From Streptomyces tendae (GTDB lineage: Bacteria > Actinomycetota > Actinomycetes > Streptomycetales > Streptomycetaceae), in contig NZ_BMUY01000003.1 in NCBI RefSeq assembly GCF_014650435.1, forward strand, positions 434,001-498,000: DNA of 64,000 bases, given 5' to 3'. The stretch's first letter is position 1. The number at the start of each line of letters is the position of its first letter. Of this stretch, positions 8,472 through 16,163 are shown piece by piece. The notes beneath the pieces are model-generated. The model was given only the letters and a program-made list of their open reading frames with translations. It was not told where the DNA came from and ran no database searches. The position numbers were made by a program, and so were the translations under genes.

Positions 8472-9392
8472 ATGTACGACTACGACCTGCTGGTCGTCGG
8501 ATCGGCCAACGCCGACCTGGTGATCGGTGTCGAGCGGCGGCCGGGGGCCGGGGAGACGGTGCTCGGCTCCGACCTGGCCGTCCACCCGGGCGGCAAGGGC
8601 GGCAACCAGGCCGTCGCCGCCGCCCGGCTCGGTGCCCGTACGGCGCTGCTGGCCCGGGTCGGCGACGACGACTACGGCCGGCTGCTGCTTGACTCGCAGC
8701 GGGCGGCCGGCGTCGACACGGTCGGTGTGCTGGTGGGCGGCGCCCCGACCGGCGTCGCGCTGATCACCGTCGACCCGTCCGGGGACAACAGCATCGTGGT
8801 CTCGCCGGGTGCGAATGGCCGCCTGGCGCCCGGGGACGTACGGGCGGCGGCCAGTCTCTTCCACGCCTCCCGGGTGGTCTCCACGCAGTTGGAGATCCCG
8901 CTGGAGACGGTCGTGGAGGTGGTCCGCTCGCTCGCGCCGGACAGCCGTTTCGTGCTGAACCCGTCGCCGCCGCGGCCGCTTCCGCAGGAGGTGCTGGCCG
9001 CCTGCGACCCGCTGATCGTCAACGAGCACGAGGCGAAGGTGATCCTCGGGGACTCGCTGGTCGGCGGGCGCCCCGAGGACTGGGCCCGCGTCCTGCTGGC
9101 CAAGGGCCCGCGCTCGGTGGTCGTGACCCTGGGCGCCGAGGGCGCGCTGGTCGCCTCGGCGGCCCAGGGCGTGGTCCGGGTGCCGTCCGTGAAGGTGGCG
9201 GCCGTGGACACGACGGGTGCGGGCGACGCCTTCACCGCGGCGCTGGCCTGGCGGCTCGGCACCGGTGAGTCGCTGGCCGAGGCGGCGGCGTACGCGGCCC
9301 GGGTGGGCGCGGCGGCGGTCACGAAGGCGGGCGCGCAGGAGTCCTACCCGACGGCGGCCGAGGCCGAGGCACTGGAGGCCGGGGCACTGTGA
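8472..9392 (+). CDS. rbsK: Ribokinase (PfkB family)
   Basis: This 306-aa PfkB-family sugar kinase phosphorylates ribose to ribose 5-phosphate if the operon assignment is right. Signature 1 is seen near the N-terminus (GGKGGNQAVAAARLG) and signature 2 with the catalytic Asp near the C-terminus (DTTGAGDAFTAAL). The N-terminal VVGSANADLVIGVERRPGAG matches ribokinases. The start ATG 8472 follows GGAGAACG. The 3' end overlaps rbsD by 4 bp (GTGA). Length is normal for the family. Confidence 0.93.
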   Translation: MYDYDLLVVGSANADLVIGVERRPGAGETVLGSDLAVHPGGKGGNQAVAAARLGARTALLARVGDDDYGRLLLDSQRAAGVDTVGVLVGGAPTGVALITVDPSGDNSIVVSPGANGRLAPGDVRAAASLFHASRVVSTQLEIPLETVVEVVRSLAPDSRFVLNPSPPRPLPQEVLAACDPLIVNEHEAKVILGDSLVGGRPEDWARVLLAKGPRSVVVTLGAEGALVASAAQGVVRVPSVKVAAVDTTGAGDAFTAALAWRLGTGESLAEAAAYAARVGAAAVTKAGAQESYPTAAEAEALEAGAL

Positions 9393-9778
9393 AGAAGGCC
9401 GGGATACTCAACCGCCATCTCTCCGGCGCGCTGGCCGAACTCGGCCACGGGGACGGCGTCCTGGTGTGCGACGCGGGCATGCCCGTGCCGGACGGGCCGC
9501 GCGTCGTCGACCTGGCCTTCCGCGCCGGGGTGCCGTCCTTCGCGGAGGTCCTCGACGGCCTGCTGGCCGAGCTGGTCGTCGAGGGCGCGACGGCGGCGAC
9601 CGAGGTCCGGGAGGCGAACGCCGAGTGCGCCGCGCTGCTCGACCTCCGCCTGCCCGCCCTCGAACTCGTCCCGCACGAGCGGCTCAAGGAGTTGTCGGCG
9701 GGCGCGCGGCTGATCGTGCGCACCGGGGAGGCGCGGCCGTACGCCAACGTGCTGCTGCGGTGCGGGGTCTTCTTCTGA
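9389..9778 (+). CDS. rbsD: D-ribose pyranase
   Basis: This 129-aa RbsD/FucU-type mutarotase interconverts pyranose and furanose ribose, supplying the form used by ribokinase. Its catalytic His lies in LNRHLSGALAELGHGDGVLV near the N-terminus, and the family C-terminus RTGEARPYANVLLRCGVFF is intact. GTG 9389 overlaps the rbsK stop (GTGA). It is the last gene of the operon and is followed by two hairpins. Its presence is the best evidence that the operon handles ribose or a close analogue. Confidence 0.93.
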   Translation: MKKAGILNRHLSGALAELGHGDGVLVCDAGMPVPDGPRVVDLAFRAGVPSFAEVLDGLLAELVVEGATAATEVREANAECAALLDLRLPALELVPHERLKELSAGARLIVRTGEARPYANVLLRCGVFF

Positions 9779-9830
9779 GCCTGTGAGGTCCGCCCCGGGT
9801 GCGGAAGGAGTCGGTGCGGACCTCACAGGC
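9779..9830. terminator. 15-bp perfect hairpin after rbsD
   Basis: GCCTGTGAGGTCCGC (9779-9793) and its exact complement GCGGACCTCACAGGC (9816-9830) form a 15-bp stem with a 22-nt loop, starting directly after the rbsD stop codon. No T-run follows, so it could act in mRNA protection or processing rather than termination. Confidence 0.65.
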
Positions 9831-9876
9831 TTCGAGTCGGTGCGGAACAAGTTCCGAGGCGGTGCGGAACAAGTTT
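9808..9876 (+). repeat. Three short direct repeats GAGkCGGTGCGGA
   Basis: The 13-mer GAGTCGGTGCGGA occurs at 9808-9820 and 9834-9846 and, with one change, at 9856-9868. Copies two and three extend into the shared CGGTGCGGAACAAGTT. The first copy is half inside the right arm of the 15-bp hairpin. Confidence 0.7.
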
Positions 9877-9907
9877 GAGGGGGCCCGGTCGACGACCGCG
9901 CCCCCTC
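9877..9907. terminator. Hairpin between the convergent rbs operon and sugar operon
   Basis: GAGGGGGC (9877-9884) pairs with GCCCCCTC (9900-9907), and CGGTCG/CGACCG (9886-9891/9893-9898) extends the stem inside. A TTT precedes and GGGTTTCCC follows, so it could terminate in both directions. The remaining ~110 bp up to the next stop codon at 10018 shows nothing I can name. Confidence 0.6.
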
Positions 9908-10017
9908 GGGTTTCCCTCCCCTTCGGAACCCCGGGAATTCCCCCCAGGTACCCCCACGGGAGTTCCGATGCCAAGTACGACCCGCCGAGGGGCGGAAGGG
10001 TTGCACGGCCGCCGGGA

Positions 10018-10884
10018 TTATTTTCCGGACGTTCCGTCCCCCGCGTGCTCGGCGAACCGGGCCGCCGTCTCGGCGAGCACCTCCCGCCCGTCCCGCGCCC
10101 ACAGCCCCTCGTTGAACAGCTCCACCTCGATGGCACCGGTGTACCCGGCCGCCTCGACGTACCCCTTCCACTCCCGCATGTCGATCGCGCCGTCCCCGAT
10201 CTGACCGCGGCCGTTGAGGACGCCCTCGGGCAGCGGCGTCGTCCAGTCGGCGAGCTGGAAGGTGTGGATGCGGCCGCCCGCGCCGGCCCGGGCGATCTGC
10301 TCGGGCGCCCGGTCGTCCCACCAGATGTGGTACGTGTCGACGGTGACGCCGACCTGCTGGGCCGGGAAGCGTTCGGCGAGGTCCAGGGCCTGGGCGAGGG
10401 TGGAGACCACGCAGCGGTCCGAGGCGAACATGGGGTGCAGCGGCTCGATGGCCAGGCGCACCCCGTGCCGCTCGGCGTAGGGGCCCAGCTCGGCCAGCGC
10501 GTCCGCGATGCGTTCGCGGGCGGCGCGCAGGTCCTTGTCGCCGGCGGGGAGGCCGCCGGAGACCAGCACGAGGGTGTCGGTGCCGAGGGTGGCGGCCTCG
10601 TCGACGGCGCGGCGGTTGTCGGCCAGGGCCCTGGCGCGTTCGCCGGGTTCGACGGCCGTGAGGAAGCCGCCGCGGCACAGGGTGGTCACGGTCAGGCCCG
10701 CGTCGCGGACCAGTTTGGCGGCCGCCTCGACGCCGTACGCCTGCACGGGTTCGCGCCACAGGCCGACGTTGCCGATGCCCAGCTCGCCGCAGGCGGCGGT
10801 CAGTTCGGGCAGGGAGAGCTGCTTGACCGTCATCTGGTTGATGCTGAAGCGGGTCGGGGCGGGCTTCGTGTCGTCGTCGCTCAC
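10018..10884 (-). CDS. Sugar phosphate isomerase/epimerase (xylose-isomerase-like TIM barrel)
   Basis: This 288-aa protein of the AP-endonuclease-2-like superfamily has typical features: LPELTAACGELGIGNVGLWR, the metal-binding Glu in RLAIEPLHPMF, VTVDTYHIWWDD, and IEVELFNE near the C-terminus. Members isomerise or epimerise free or phosphorylated keto-sugars and inositols with a divalent metal. GTG 10884 overlaps the DUF993 stop (GTGA), so this is the third gene of a three-gene operon with a Gfo/Idh oxidoreductase and a DUF993 aldolase-like protein. The exact substrate is unknown. Confidence 0.88.
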   Translation of the reverse strand: MSDDDTKPAPTRFSINQMTVKQLSLPELTAACGELGIGNVGLWREPVQAYGVEAAAKLVRDAGLTVTTLCRGGFLTAVEPGERARALADNRRAVDEAATLGTDTLVLVSGGLPAGDKDLRAARERIADALAELGPYAERHGVRLAIEPLHPMFASDRCVVSTLAQALDLAERFPAQQVGVTVDTYHIWWDDRAPEQIARAGAGGRIHTFQLADWTTPLPEGVLNGRGQIGDGAIDMREWKGYVEAAGYTGAIEVELFNEGLWARDGREVLAETAARFAEHAGDGTSGK

Positions 10885-12047
10885 TGGTTCACTCCGTACA
10901 GGCTCAGCAGGTTCCGCATGCGCTCCTCGGCCAGCTTCGGGTCCGGGAACAGGCCGAGGTCGTCGGCGAGTTCGTAGGCGCGGGCGAGGTGCGGCAGGGA
11001 GCGGGCCGACTGGAGGCCGCCGACCATCGTGAAGTGGCTCTGGTGGCCGGCCAGCCAGGCCAGGAACACCACGCCCGTCTTGTAGTAGCGGGTGGGGGCC
11101 TGGAAGAGGTGGCGGGAGAGTTCGACGGTGGGGTCGAGCAGGGCGCGGAAGCCGTCCTTGTCCCCGGTGTCGAGGACCCGGACCGCCTCGGCGGCCAGCG
11201 GTCCCAGCGGGTCGAAGATGCCGAGCAGGGCGTGGCTGAAGCCCTGGTCGTCGCCCGCGATCAGCTCCGGGTAGTTGAAGTCGTCGCCGGTGTAGCAGCG
11301 CACGCCCTGCGGGAGGCGGCGGCGCAGGTCGACCTCGCGCCGGGCGTCCAGCAGGGAGACCTTGATGCCGTCGACCTTGTCGGGGTGGGCGGCGATGACC
11401 TCCAGGAAGGTGTCGGTCGCCGTGTCCAGGTCGGACGAGCCCCAGTAGCCCTCCAGGGCCGGGTCGAACATCGGGCCCAGCCAGTGCAGGATCACGGGTT
11501 CGGCGGCCTGGCGGAGGAGGTGGCCGTAGACCTCCAGGTAGTCGTCCGGGCCCTGCGCGGTGGCGGCGAGGGCGCGGGAGGCCATGAGGATGGCCTGGGC
11601 GCCCGACTCCTCGACGACGGCGAGCTGTTCCTCGTAGGCCGACCGGACCTCCGCGAGAGTGGCGGTCGTGGTGGTCAGCTGGTCGGTGCCGACGCCGCAG
11701 GCGATGCGGCCGCCGGTCGCTTTCGCCTCGGCGGCGGAGCGGCGGATCAGCTCGGCCGCTGTGGCCCAGTCCAGGCCCATGCCGCGCTGGGCGGTGTCCA
11801 TCGCCTCGGCGACGCCGAGTCCGTGGGACCACAGGTGGCGGCGGAAGGCGAGGGTGGCGTCCCAGTCGACGGCGGCGGGCCCGTCGGGGCCGGTGTCGGC
11901 GTACGGATCGGCGACGACGTGCGCGGCCGAGAAGACCGTACGGGAGGTGAAAGCGCTTCCCGGGGTCGCCCGGAGGGCCGGCAGGGGCTCGGTGCGCGGT
12001 TCGTAGGCGCGCAGGGCGCCGTGCGCGTCGGGGAGGTGGAGGGTCAC
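10881..12047 (-). CDS. DUF993 protein, dihydrodipicolinate-synthase-like
   Basis: This 388-aa DUF993 protein is distantly related to the DHDPS/NAL Schiff-base aldolase barrels. Visible pieces include WDATLAFRRHLWSHGLGVAEAMDTAQRG, VILHWLGPMFDPALEGYWGS and a lysine in KVDGIKVSLLD that sits where the catalytic Schiff-base lysine would be expected (inference). Start GTG 12047 and its 3' stop both overlap neighbours by 4 bp (GTGA), so it is tightly coupled with the Gfo/Idh and isomerase genes. A retro-aldol or dehydratase step in sugar breakdown fits the context, but no reaction is established to my knowledge. Codons near its start contain a LacI-like palindrome (11949-11960). Confidence 0.85.
   Translation of the reverse strand: MTLHLPDAHGALRAYEPRTEPLPALRATPGSAFTSRTVFSAAHVVADPYADTGPDGPAAVDWDATLAFRRHLWSHGLGVAEAMDTAQRGMGLDWATAAELIRRSAAEAKATGGRIACGVGTDQLTTTTATLAEVRSAYEEQLAVVEESGAQAILMASRALAATAQGPDDYLEVYGHLLRQAAEPVILHWLGPMFDPALEGYWGSSDLDTATDTFLEVIAAHPDKVDGIKVSLLDARREVDLRRRLPQGVRCYTGDDFNYPELIAGDDQGFSHALLGIFDPLGPLAAEAVRVLDTGDKDGFRALLDPTVELSRHLFQAPTRYYKTGVVFLAWLAGHQSHFTMVGGLQSARSLPHLARAYELADDLGLFPDPKLAEERMRNLLSLYGVNQ
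11949..11960. promoter_or_regulatory. Internal LacI-like palindrome in the DUF993 gene
   Basis: GAAAGCGCTTCC has the same AAGCGCTT core as the presumed operator 1.3 kb upstream at 13252. It lies about 90 bp into the DUF993 gene, so it could be an auxiliary operator for DNA looping, or chance. Confidence 0.3.
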
Positions 12048-13195
12048 AGCGCGATCTCCGGCACGTCGAGGCGACGGCCCTCGGCCGAGGACTTCAGGCC
12101 CAGCTCGGCGAGCTGGACGCCGCGGGCGCCGGCCAGCAGGTCCCAGTGGTAGGGGGCGTCGGCGTAGACGTGCTTGAGGAACAGCTCCCACTGGGCCTTG
12201 AAGCCGTTGTCGAACTCGCCGTTGTCCGGGACCTCCTGCCACTGGTCGCGGAAGACCTCGGTGGCGGGGATGTCCGGGTTCCACACCGGCTTGGGGGTGG
12301 CCGAGCGGTGCTGGACGCGGCAGTTGCGCAGGCCCGCGACGGCGGAGCCCTCGGTGCCGTCGACCTGGAACTCGACCAGTTCGTCGCGGTTGACGCGGAC
12401 CGCCCAGGAGGAGTTGATCTGCGCTATCGCACCGCCGTCGAGTTCGAAGACGCCGTAGGCGGCGTCGTCGGCGGTGGCGTCGTAGGGCTTGCCCTTCTCG
12501 TCCCAGCGCTCGGGGATGTGGGTGGCGGTGAGGGCCTGGACGGACTTCACGCGGCCGAACAGCTCGTGCAGGACGTACTCCCAGTGCGGGAACATGTCGA
12601 CGACGATGCCGCCGCCGTCCTCGCTGCGGTAGTTCCAGGACGGGCGCTGGGCCTCCTGCCAGTCGCCCTCGAAGACCCAGTAGCCGAACTCGCCGCGCAC
12701 GGACAGGATCCGGCCGAAGAAGCCGCCGTCGATGAGGCGCTTGAGCTTGAGCAGGCCGGGGAGGAAGAGCTTGTCCTGGACCACGCCGTGCTTGATGCCG
12801 GCCGCGTTCGCCAGCCGGGCCAGTTCCAGGGCGCCGTCGAGGCCGGTGGCCGTGGGCTTCTCGGTGTAGACGTGCTTGCCCGCGGCGATCGCCTTCCTGA
12901 TCGCCTCCTCGCGGGCCGAGGTGACCTGGGCGTCGAAGTAGATGTCGATGGTGTCGTCGGCGAGGACCGCGTCCAGGTCCGTGGAGACGTCGGCGAGTCC
13001 GTGCCGCTCCGCCAGCGCCTTCAGCGCGTGCTCGCGGCGGCCGACCAGGACCGGCTCCGGCCACAGCACGGTGCCGTCGCCGAGGTCGAGCCCGCCCTGT
13101 TCGCGCAGCGCCAGGATGGAGCGGACCAGGTGCTGGCGGTAGCCCATGCGTCCGGTCACACCGTTCATGGCGATACGCACCGTCTTGCGTGTCAC
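12044..13195 (-). CDS. Gfo/Idh/MocA family oxidoreductase
   Basis: This 383-aa NAD(P)-dependent sugar or inositol dehydrogenase has an N-terminal Rossmann fold (RIAMNGVTGRMGYRQHLVRS), the signature Lys-Pro of the family in GKHVYTEKPTATGL, and the C-terminal substrate domain with a putative catalytic region in SEDGGGIVVDMFPHWEYVL. The start chosen is GTG 13195, with AAGGGAA at good spacing; the frame also reads upstream to a TTG at 13255 that lies in the operator region. It is the first gene of the operon, divergent from a LacI regulator. It probably oxidises the sugar before isomerisation and DUF993-dependent cleavage; the order of steps is inferred. Confidence 0.9.
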   Translation of the reverse strand: MTRKTVRIAMNGVTGRMGYRQHLVRSILALREQGGLDLGDGTVLWPEPVLVGRREHALKALAERHGLADVSTDLDAVLADDTIDIYFDAQVTSAREEAIRKAIAAGKHVYTEKPTATGLDGALELARLANAAGIKHGVVQDKLFLPGLLKLKRLIDGGFFGRILSVRGEFGYWVFEGDWQEAQRPSWNYRSEDGGGIVVDMFPHWEYVLHELFGRVKSVQALTATHIPERWDEKGKPYDATADDAAYGVFELDGGAIAQINSSWAVRVNRDELVEFQVDGTEGSAVAGLRNCRVQHRSATPKPVWNPDIPATEVFRDQWQEVPDNGEFDNGFKAQWELFLKHVYADAPYHWDLLAGARGVQLAELGLKSSAEGRRLDVPEIAL

Positions 13196-13251
13196 GTCAT
13201 TCCCTTCGTACGAGCTGTGCCGCGAGCCCCGGATCGAGTTCGAGCCGTACA

Positions 13252-13263
13252 GCAAGCGCTTTC
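13252..13263. promoter_or_regulatory. LacI-type operator in the divergent promoter region
   Basis: GCAAGCGCTTTC is centred on the palindrome AAGCGCTT, the classic core of LacI/GalR sites, 57 bp upstream of the GTG of the Gfo/Idh gene and 150 bp before the divergent lacI gene. It is the best candidate site for that repressor. Confidence 0.55.
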
Positions 13264-13412
13264 TATGTAGAACGAAGCTAGCCTGTGAACGGTGGTCTGG
13301 ACAAGACCGCGGTTCGGGTGAGTTGTTCGAGGGGGCGAACGGCGGCGAGCGGTGGCCGTAGGGTCAGCCGGTACGGCGTTCGGCTCACACGCGCGATGCG
13401 GAGGACGAGGAC

Positions 13413-14459
13413 ATGACGGTGACACTGGCGGACGTGGCGGCCCGCGCCCAGGTCTCCCCCGCGACGGTGTCGCGCGTACTGAACGGCAACTACCCGGTGG
13501 CCGCCTCCACCCGGGAGCGGGTGCTCAAGGCCGTCGACGAGCTGGACTACGTGCTCAACGGCCCCGCGAGCGCACTGGCGGCGGCCACCTCCGACCTGGT
13601 CGGCATCCTCGTCAACGACATCGCCGACCCCTTCTTCGGCATCATGGCCGGCGCCGTCCAGTCCGAGATCGGCGGCCCTGGCGGCCGGGCGGGCGGCGAG
13701 AGACTCGCCGTGGTCTGCAACACCGGCGGCACTCCGGAGCGCGAGCTGACCTACCTCACGCTGCTCCAGCGCCAGCGAGCGGCGGCCGTGGTACTGACCG
13801 GCGGCGCGATGGAGGACGGGGCCCACCAGACGGCCGTGGCGGCCAAGCTGCGCAAGCTCACCGAGGCCGGGACGCGGGTGGTGCTGTGCGGGCGGCCGCC
13901 GGCGCCGGACACCGGGGCGATCGCGCTCACCTTCGACAACCGCGGGGGCGGGCGGGAGCTGACCGAGCACCTGATCGGGCTCGGGCACCGGCGGCTCGGC
14001 TACATCGCGGGTCCGGAGGAACGGACCACGACGCGCCACCGGCTGGAGGGGCACCGCACCGCCCTCGCCGCGCACGGCATCGAGGAGGACCCGCGCTGGA
14101 CCGTCCACGGCCGCTACGACCGGCAGGCCGGGTACGAGGCCACGCTGGAGCTGCTGCGCCGGGACCCGACGCTGACCGCGGTCGTCGCCGCGAACGACAC
14201 CGTCGCGCTGGGCGCGTGCGCGGCGCTGCGCGACTCGGGGCTGCGGATCCCGGACGACGTGTCCGTGGCCGGCTTCGACGACCTGCCGTTCAGCATCGAC
14301 GCGGTGCCCGCGCTGACGACGGTGCGGCTGCCGCTGGCGGAGGCGGGGGCACGGGCGGGGCGGGTCGCGATGGGGCGGGAGGACGCGCCGGTGGGCGGGA
14401 TCGCGACGGTGCGGGGGGAGTTGATGGTGCGGGGGTCCTCCGGACGGCCGCGGTCTTGA
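13413..14459 (+). CDS. LacI-family regulator of the Gfo/Idh-DUF993-isomerase operon
   Basis: This 348-aa LacI protein has an N-terminal HTH (VTLADVAARAQVSPATVSRVLNG) and a periplasmic-binding-like effector domain ending in a typical SVAGFDDLPFSIDAVPALTT region. ATG 13413 follows GGAGGACGAGG. It is divergent from the sugar operon, and LacI-type AAGCGCTT palindromes lie at 13254 and 11951, so local repression relieved by the pathway sugar is likely. The C-terminus is followed by a dispersed-repeat terminator. Confidence 0.9.
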   Translation: MTVTLADVAARAQVSPATVSRVLNGNYPVAASTRERVLKAVDELDYVLNGPASALAAATSDLVGILVNDIADPFFGIMAGAVQSEIGGPGGRAGGERLAVVCNTGGTPERELTYLTLLQRQRAAAVVLTGGAMEDGAHQTAVAAKLRKLTEAGTRVVLCGRPPAPDTGAIALTFDNRGGGRELTEHLIGLGHRRLGYIAGPEERTTTRHRLEGHRTALAAHGIEEDPRWTVHGRYDRQAGYEATLELLRRDPTLTAVVAANDTVALGACAALRDSGLRIPDDVSVAGFDDLPFSIDAVPALTTVRLPLAEAGARAGRVAMGREDAPVGGIATVRGELMVRGSSGRPRS

Positions 14460-14503
14460 ACGGACCGTTGGTTTCGCGGTGGCCCGCGTTGGTGTGGGCG
14501 TTG

Positions 14504-14572
14504 CTGGGGCTGCCGCCCCCAGACCCCCGCTTCGGCCTGAACGGCCTCGTCCTCAATCGCCGGACGGGCTGA
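14504..14572 (-). repeat. Dispersed intergenic repeat with terminator hairpin (copy 1)
   Basis: CTGGGG (14504-14509) and CCCCAG (14517-14522) form a hairpin, followed by a stretch that on the minus strand reads CAGCCCGTCCGGCGATTGAG, then GACGAGGCCGTTCAGGCCGA and GCGGGGGTCTGGGGG. The same block occurs in the opposite orientation after adpA (63857-63925). It sits right after the lacI gene and probably works as its terminator. Confidence 0.8.
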
Positions 14573-14574
14573 TT

Positions 14575-14671
14575 TCACCTGCCTGCGTCCATAGGTGACC
14601 GGACAGATGAGGTTTCACGCCGACGTCCTCACGGAGCCGGGCTGGATTTTCCGGCCGGCGTCGACAGGTGA
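14575..14671. promoter_or_regulatory. AGGTGA/TCACCT hexamers upstream of the isomerase gene
   Basis: TCACCT (14575-14580), AGGTGA (14593-14598) and AGGTGA (14666-14671, in ACAGGTGAAC) lie in the leader of the isomerase gene. The first two form an inverted repeat. They may be regulator half-sites; no -10/-35 pair is obvious. Confidence 0.3.
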
Positions 14672-14701
14672 ACCGCGTGATCGCGGGTACGCTCCGTGGG
14701 C

Positions 14702-15502
14702 ATGAAGCTGGCGTTCTCCACTCTCGGTGTTCCCGGACTGCCCCTGGCCGATGTGCTGGGGCTCGCTACCGCACACGGCTATCACGGCGTCGAGTTGCGC
14801 GCCCACCCGGAGGAACCGGTCCACCCGGGCCTCGGCCCGGACGAACGGGCGGCGGTGGCCGCCGAGTTCAAGGCGGCCGGTGTCGAGCTACTGGGGCTCG
14901 CGGGGTACGCGCGGGTCGCCGCGCCCGGGGACGACGAGGCGGTGATCGCCGAAGTGCGCGGCATGCTGGACCTCGCCCGCGACCTGGGCGCACCGTACGT
15001 CCGGGTGTTCCCCGGCGGCGGCACCGAGCAGAGCGCCGAGGAGGCCGACGCGGTGGCCGCGCGGCGGCTGGGGACGGCCGCCGAGTACGCCGCCGAGCTG
15101 GGCGTGCGCATCCTGCTGGAGACCCACGACTCGCACCGCACCGGCGCCGACGCGATGCGCGTCCTCGGGCTGGTCGGGCACCGGCAGGTCGGCGCCCTGT
15201 GGGACGTGATGCACACCTGGCTGGGCGGGGAGCAGCCGTCGGACACCTACGCGGCGCTCTCCCCGCACCTGGGCTACGTCCAGGTCAAGGACATCGCCTC
15301 CGCCGAGGACACCACTCCGCTGCCCCTGGGCGCGGGAGTGCTGCCGCTCACCGAGGTGGTGGACGTGCTGTCCCGGCACGGCTGGGACGGCTGGCTGTGC
15401 TGGGAGTACGAGAAGCGGTGGTACGAGTCGGCGGCGCCGCTGACCGACTTGCTCGGGCAGGGCCGCGAGCACCTCGCCCGGCTGCTCACGGACGCGGCGT
15501 GA
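14702..15502 (+). CDS. Sugar phosphate isomerase/epimerase (second copy)
   Basis: This 266-aa xylose-isomerase-like TIM-barrel protein has [20 protein letters not shown], a metal-ligand Glu in [21 protein letters not shown], and [10 protein letters not shown] at the C-terminus. It is only remotely similar to the 10018-10884 isomerase but belongs to the same superfamily. I chose ATG 14702, the usual start for the family; GTG 14696 is 6 bp upstream. It lies beyond the LacI terminator, so it is probably transcribed separately, though its place suggests the same catabolic theme. Its last 17 bp overlap the tail of the convergent GNAT gene. Confidence 0.88.
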   Translation: MKLAFSTLGVPGLPLADVLGLATAHGYHGVELRAHPEEPVHPGLGPDERAAVAAEFKAAGVELLGLAGYARVAAPGDDEAVIAEVRGMLDLARDLGAPYVRVFPGGGTEQSAEEADAVAARRLGTAAEYAAELGVRILLETHDSHRTGADAMRVLGLVGHRQVGALWDVMHTWLGGEQPSDTYAALSPHLGYVQVKDIASAEDTTPLPLGAGVLPLTEVVDVLSRHGWDGWLCWEYEKRWYESAAPLTDLLGQGREHLARLLTDAA

Positions 15503-16163
15503 GGGCGGACGGCACGGCAGCAGGCGGTACGGCAGCGGACGGCACCGCGGCGGACCGCACCCGGTCCTCCAGCCGCTCCCGGCACCCCGGCCACTCCGCC
15601 GCCGTGATCGAGTAGATCGCGGAGTCGCGCAGCCGGCCCTCCTCGCCCGGCGCCCAGGAACGGGACCAGTTGCGCAGGATGCCCTCGAAGCGGGCGCCGG
15701 TCCTCTCGATCGCGGCGCGCGAGCGCCGGTTGCGGGCGTCGGTCTTCAGGTCGACGCGGGACACGCCCCAGACCTCGAAGGCGTGCCGGAACAGGAGCAG
15801 CTTGGCCTCGGCGTTGATGCCCGTGCCCTGGGTGGAGCGGGCCAGCCAGGTGAAGCCGACCTCGACGGCGTCGAGCGCGTCGTCGGTGAGCCAGGAGCGG
15901 GGTTCCCAGTAGGCGGTGGCGCCGACCGCGCGGCCGGTGGCGAGGGACACCTGGGCGTAGGGCGCCAGCCTTCCGGTGGCCGCGGTGGCCAGGTGGGCGT
16001 CGATGTGGGAGCCGACCTCGTCGGCCCTCGGTACCGAGGTGAAGTCGTAGGTGCCGCGGTCCTCCTCCGCCGCCACCGCCAGGTCGGCCGCGTGCTGATG
16101 GCCCAGCGGCTCCAGTCGTACCAGCGTGCCTTCGAGGACCGGGCCCTTCAGTGTGAACGTCAC
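15486..16163 (-). CDS. GNAT family N-acetyltransferase (RimL-like)
   Basis: This 225-aa GNAT protein resembles the RimJ/RimL type: an N-terminal beta strand ([20 protein letters not shown]), the acetyl-CoA loop region around [20 protein letters not shown], and the [26 protein letters not shown] helix. The acceptor could be a small molecule or a ribosomal protein N-terminus; it is unknown. The last 20 residues are a repeated Ala-Val-Pro sequence ([16 protein letters not shown]) not needed by the fold. ATG 16163 overlaps the stop of the EamA gene, so the two are co-transcribed. Its 3' end overlaps the convergent isomerase gene by 17 bp. Confidence 0.88.
   Translation of the reverse strand: MTFTLKGPVLEGTLVRLEPLGHQHAADLAVAAEEDRGTYDFTSVPRADEVGSHIDAHLATAATGRLAPYAQVSLATGRAVGATAYWEPRSWLTDDALDAVEVGFTWLARSTQGTGINAEAKLLLFRHAFEVWGVSRVDLKTDARNRRSRAAIERTGARFEGILRNWSRSWAPGEEGRLRDSAIYSITAAEWPGCRERLEDRVRSAAVPSAAVPPAAVPSALTPRP

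Noticed and set aside
13196..13255. TTG 13255 as start of the Gfo/Idh gene
   Set aside because: It lies in the LacI operator and adds 20 residues foreign to the family. GTG 13195 has a good ribosome binding site.
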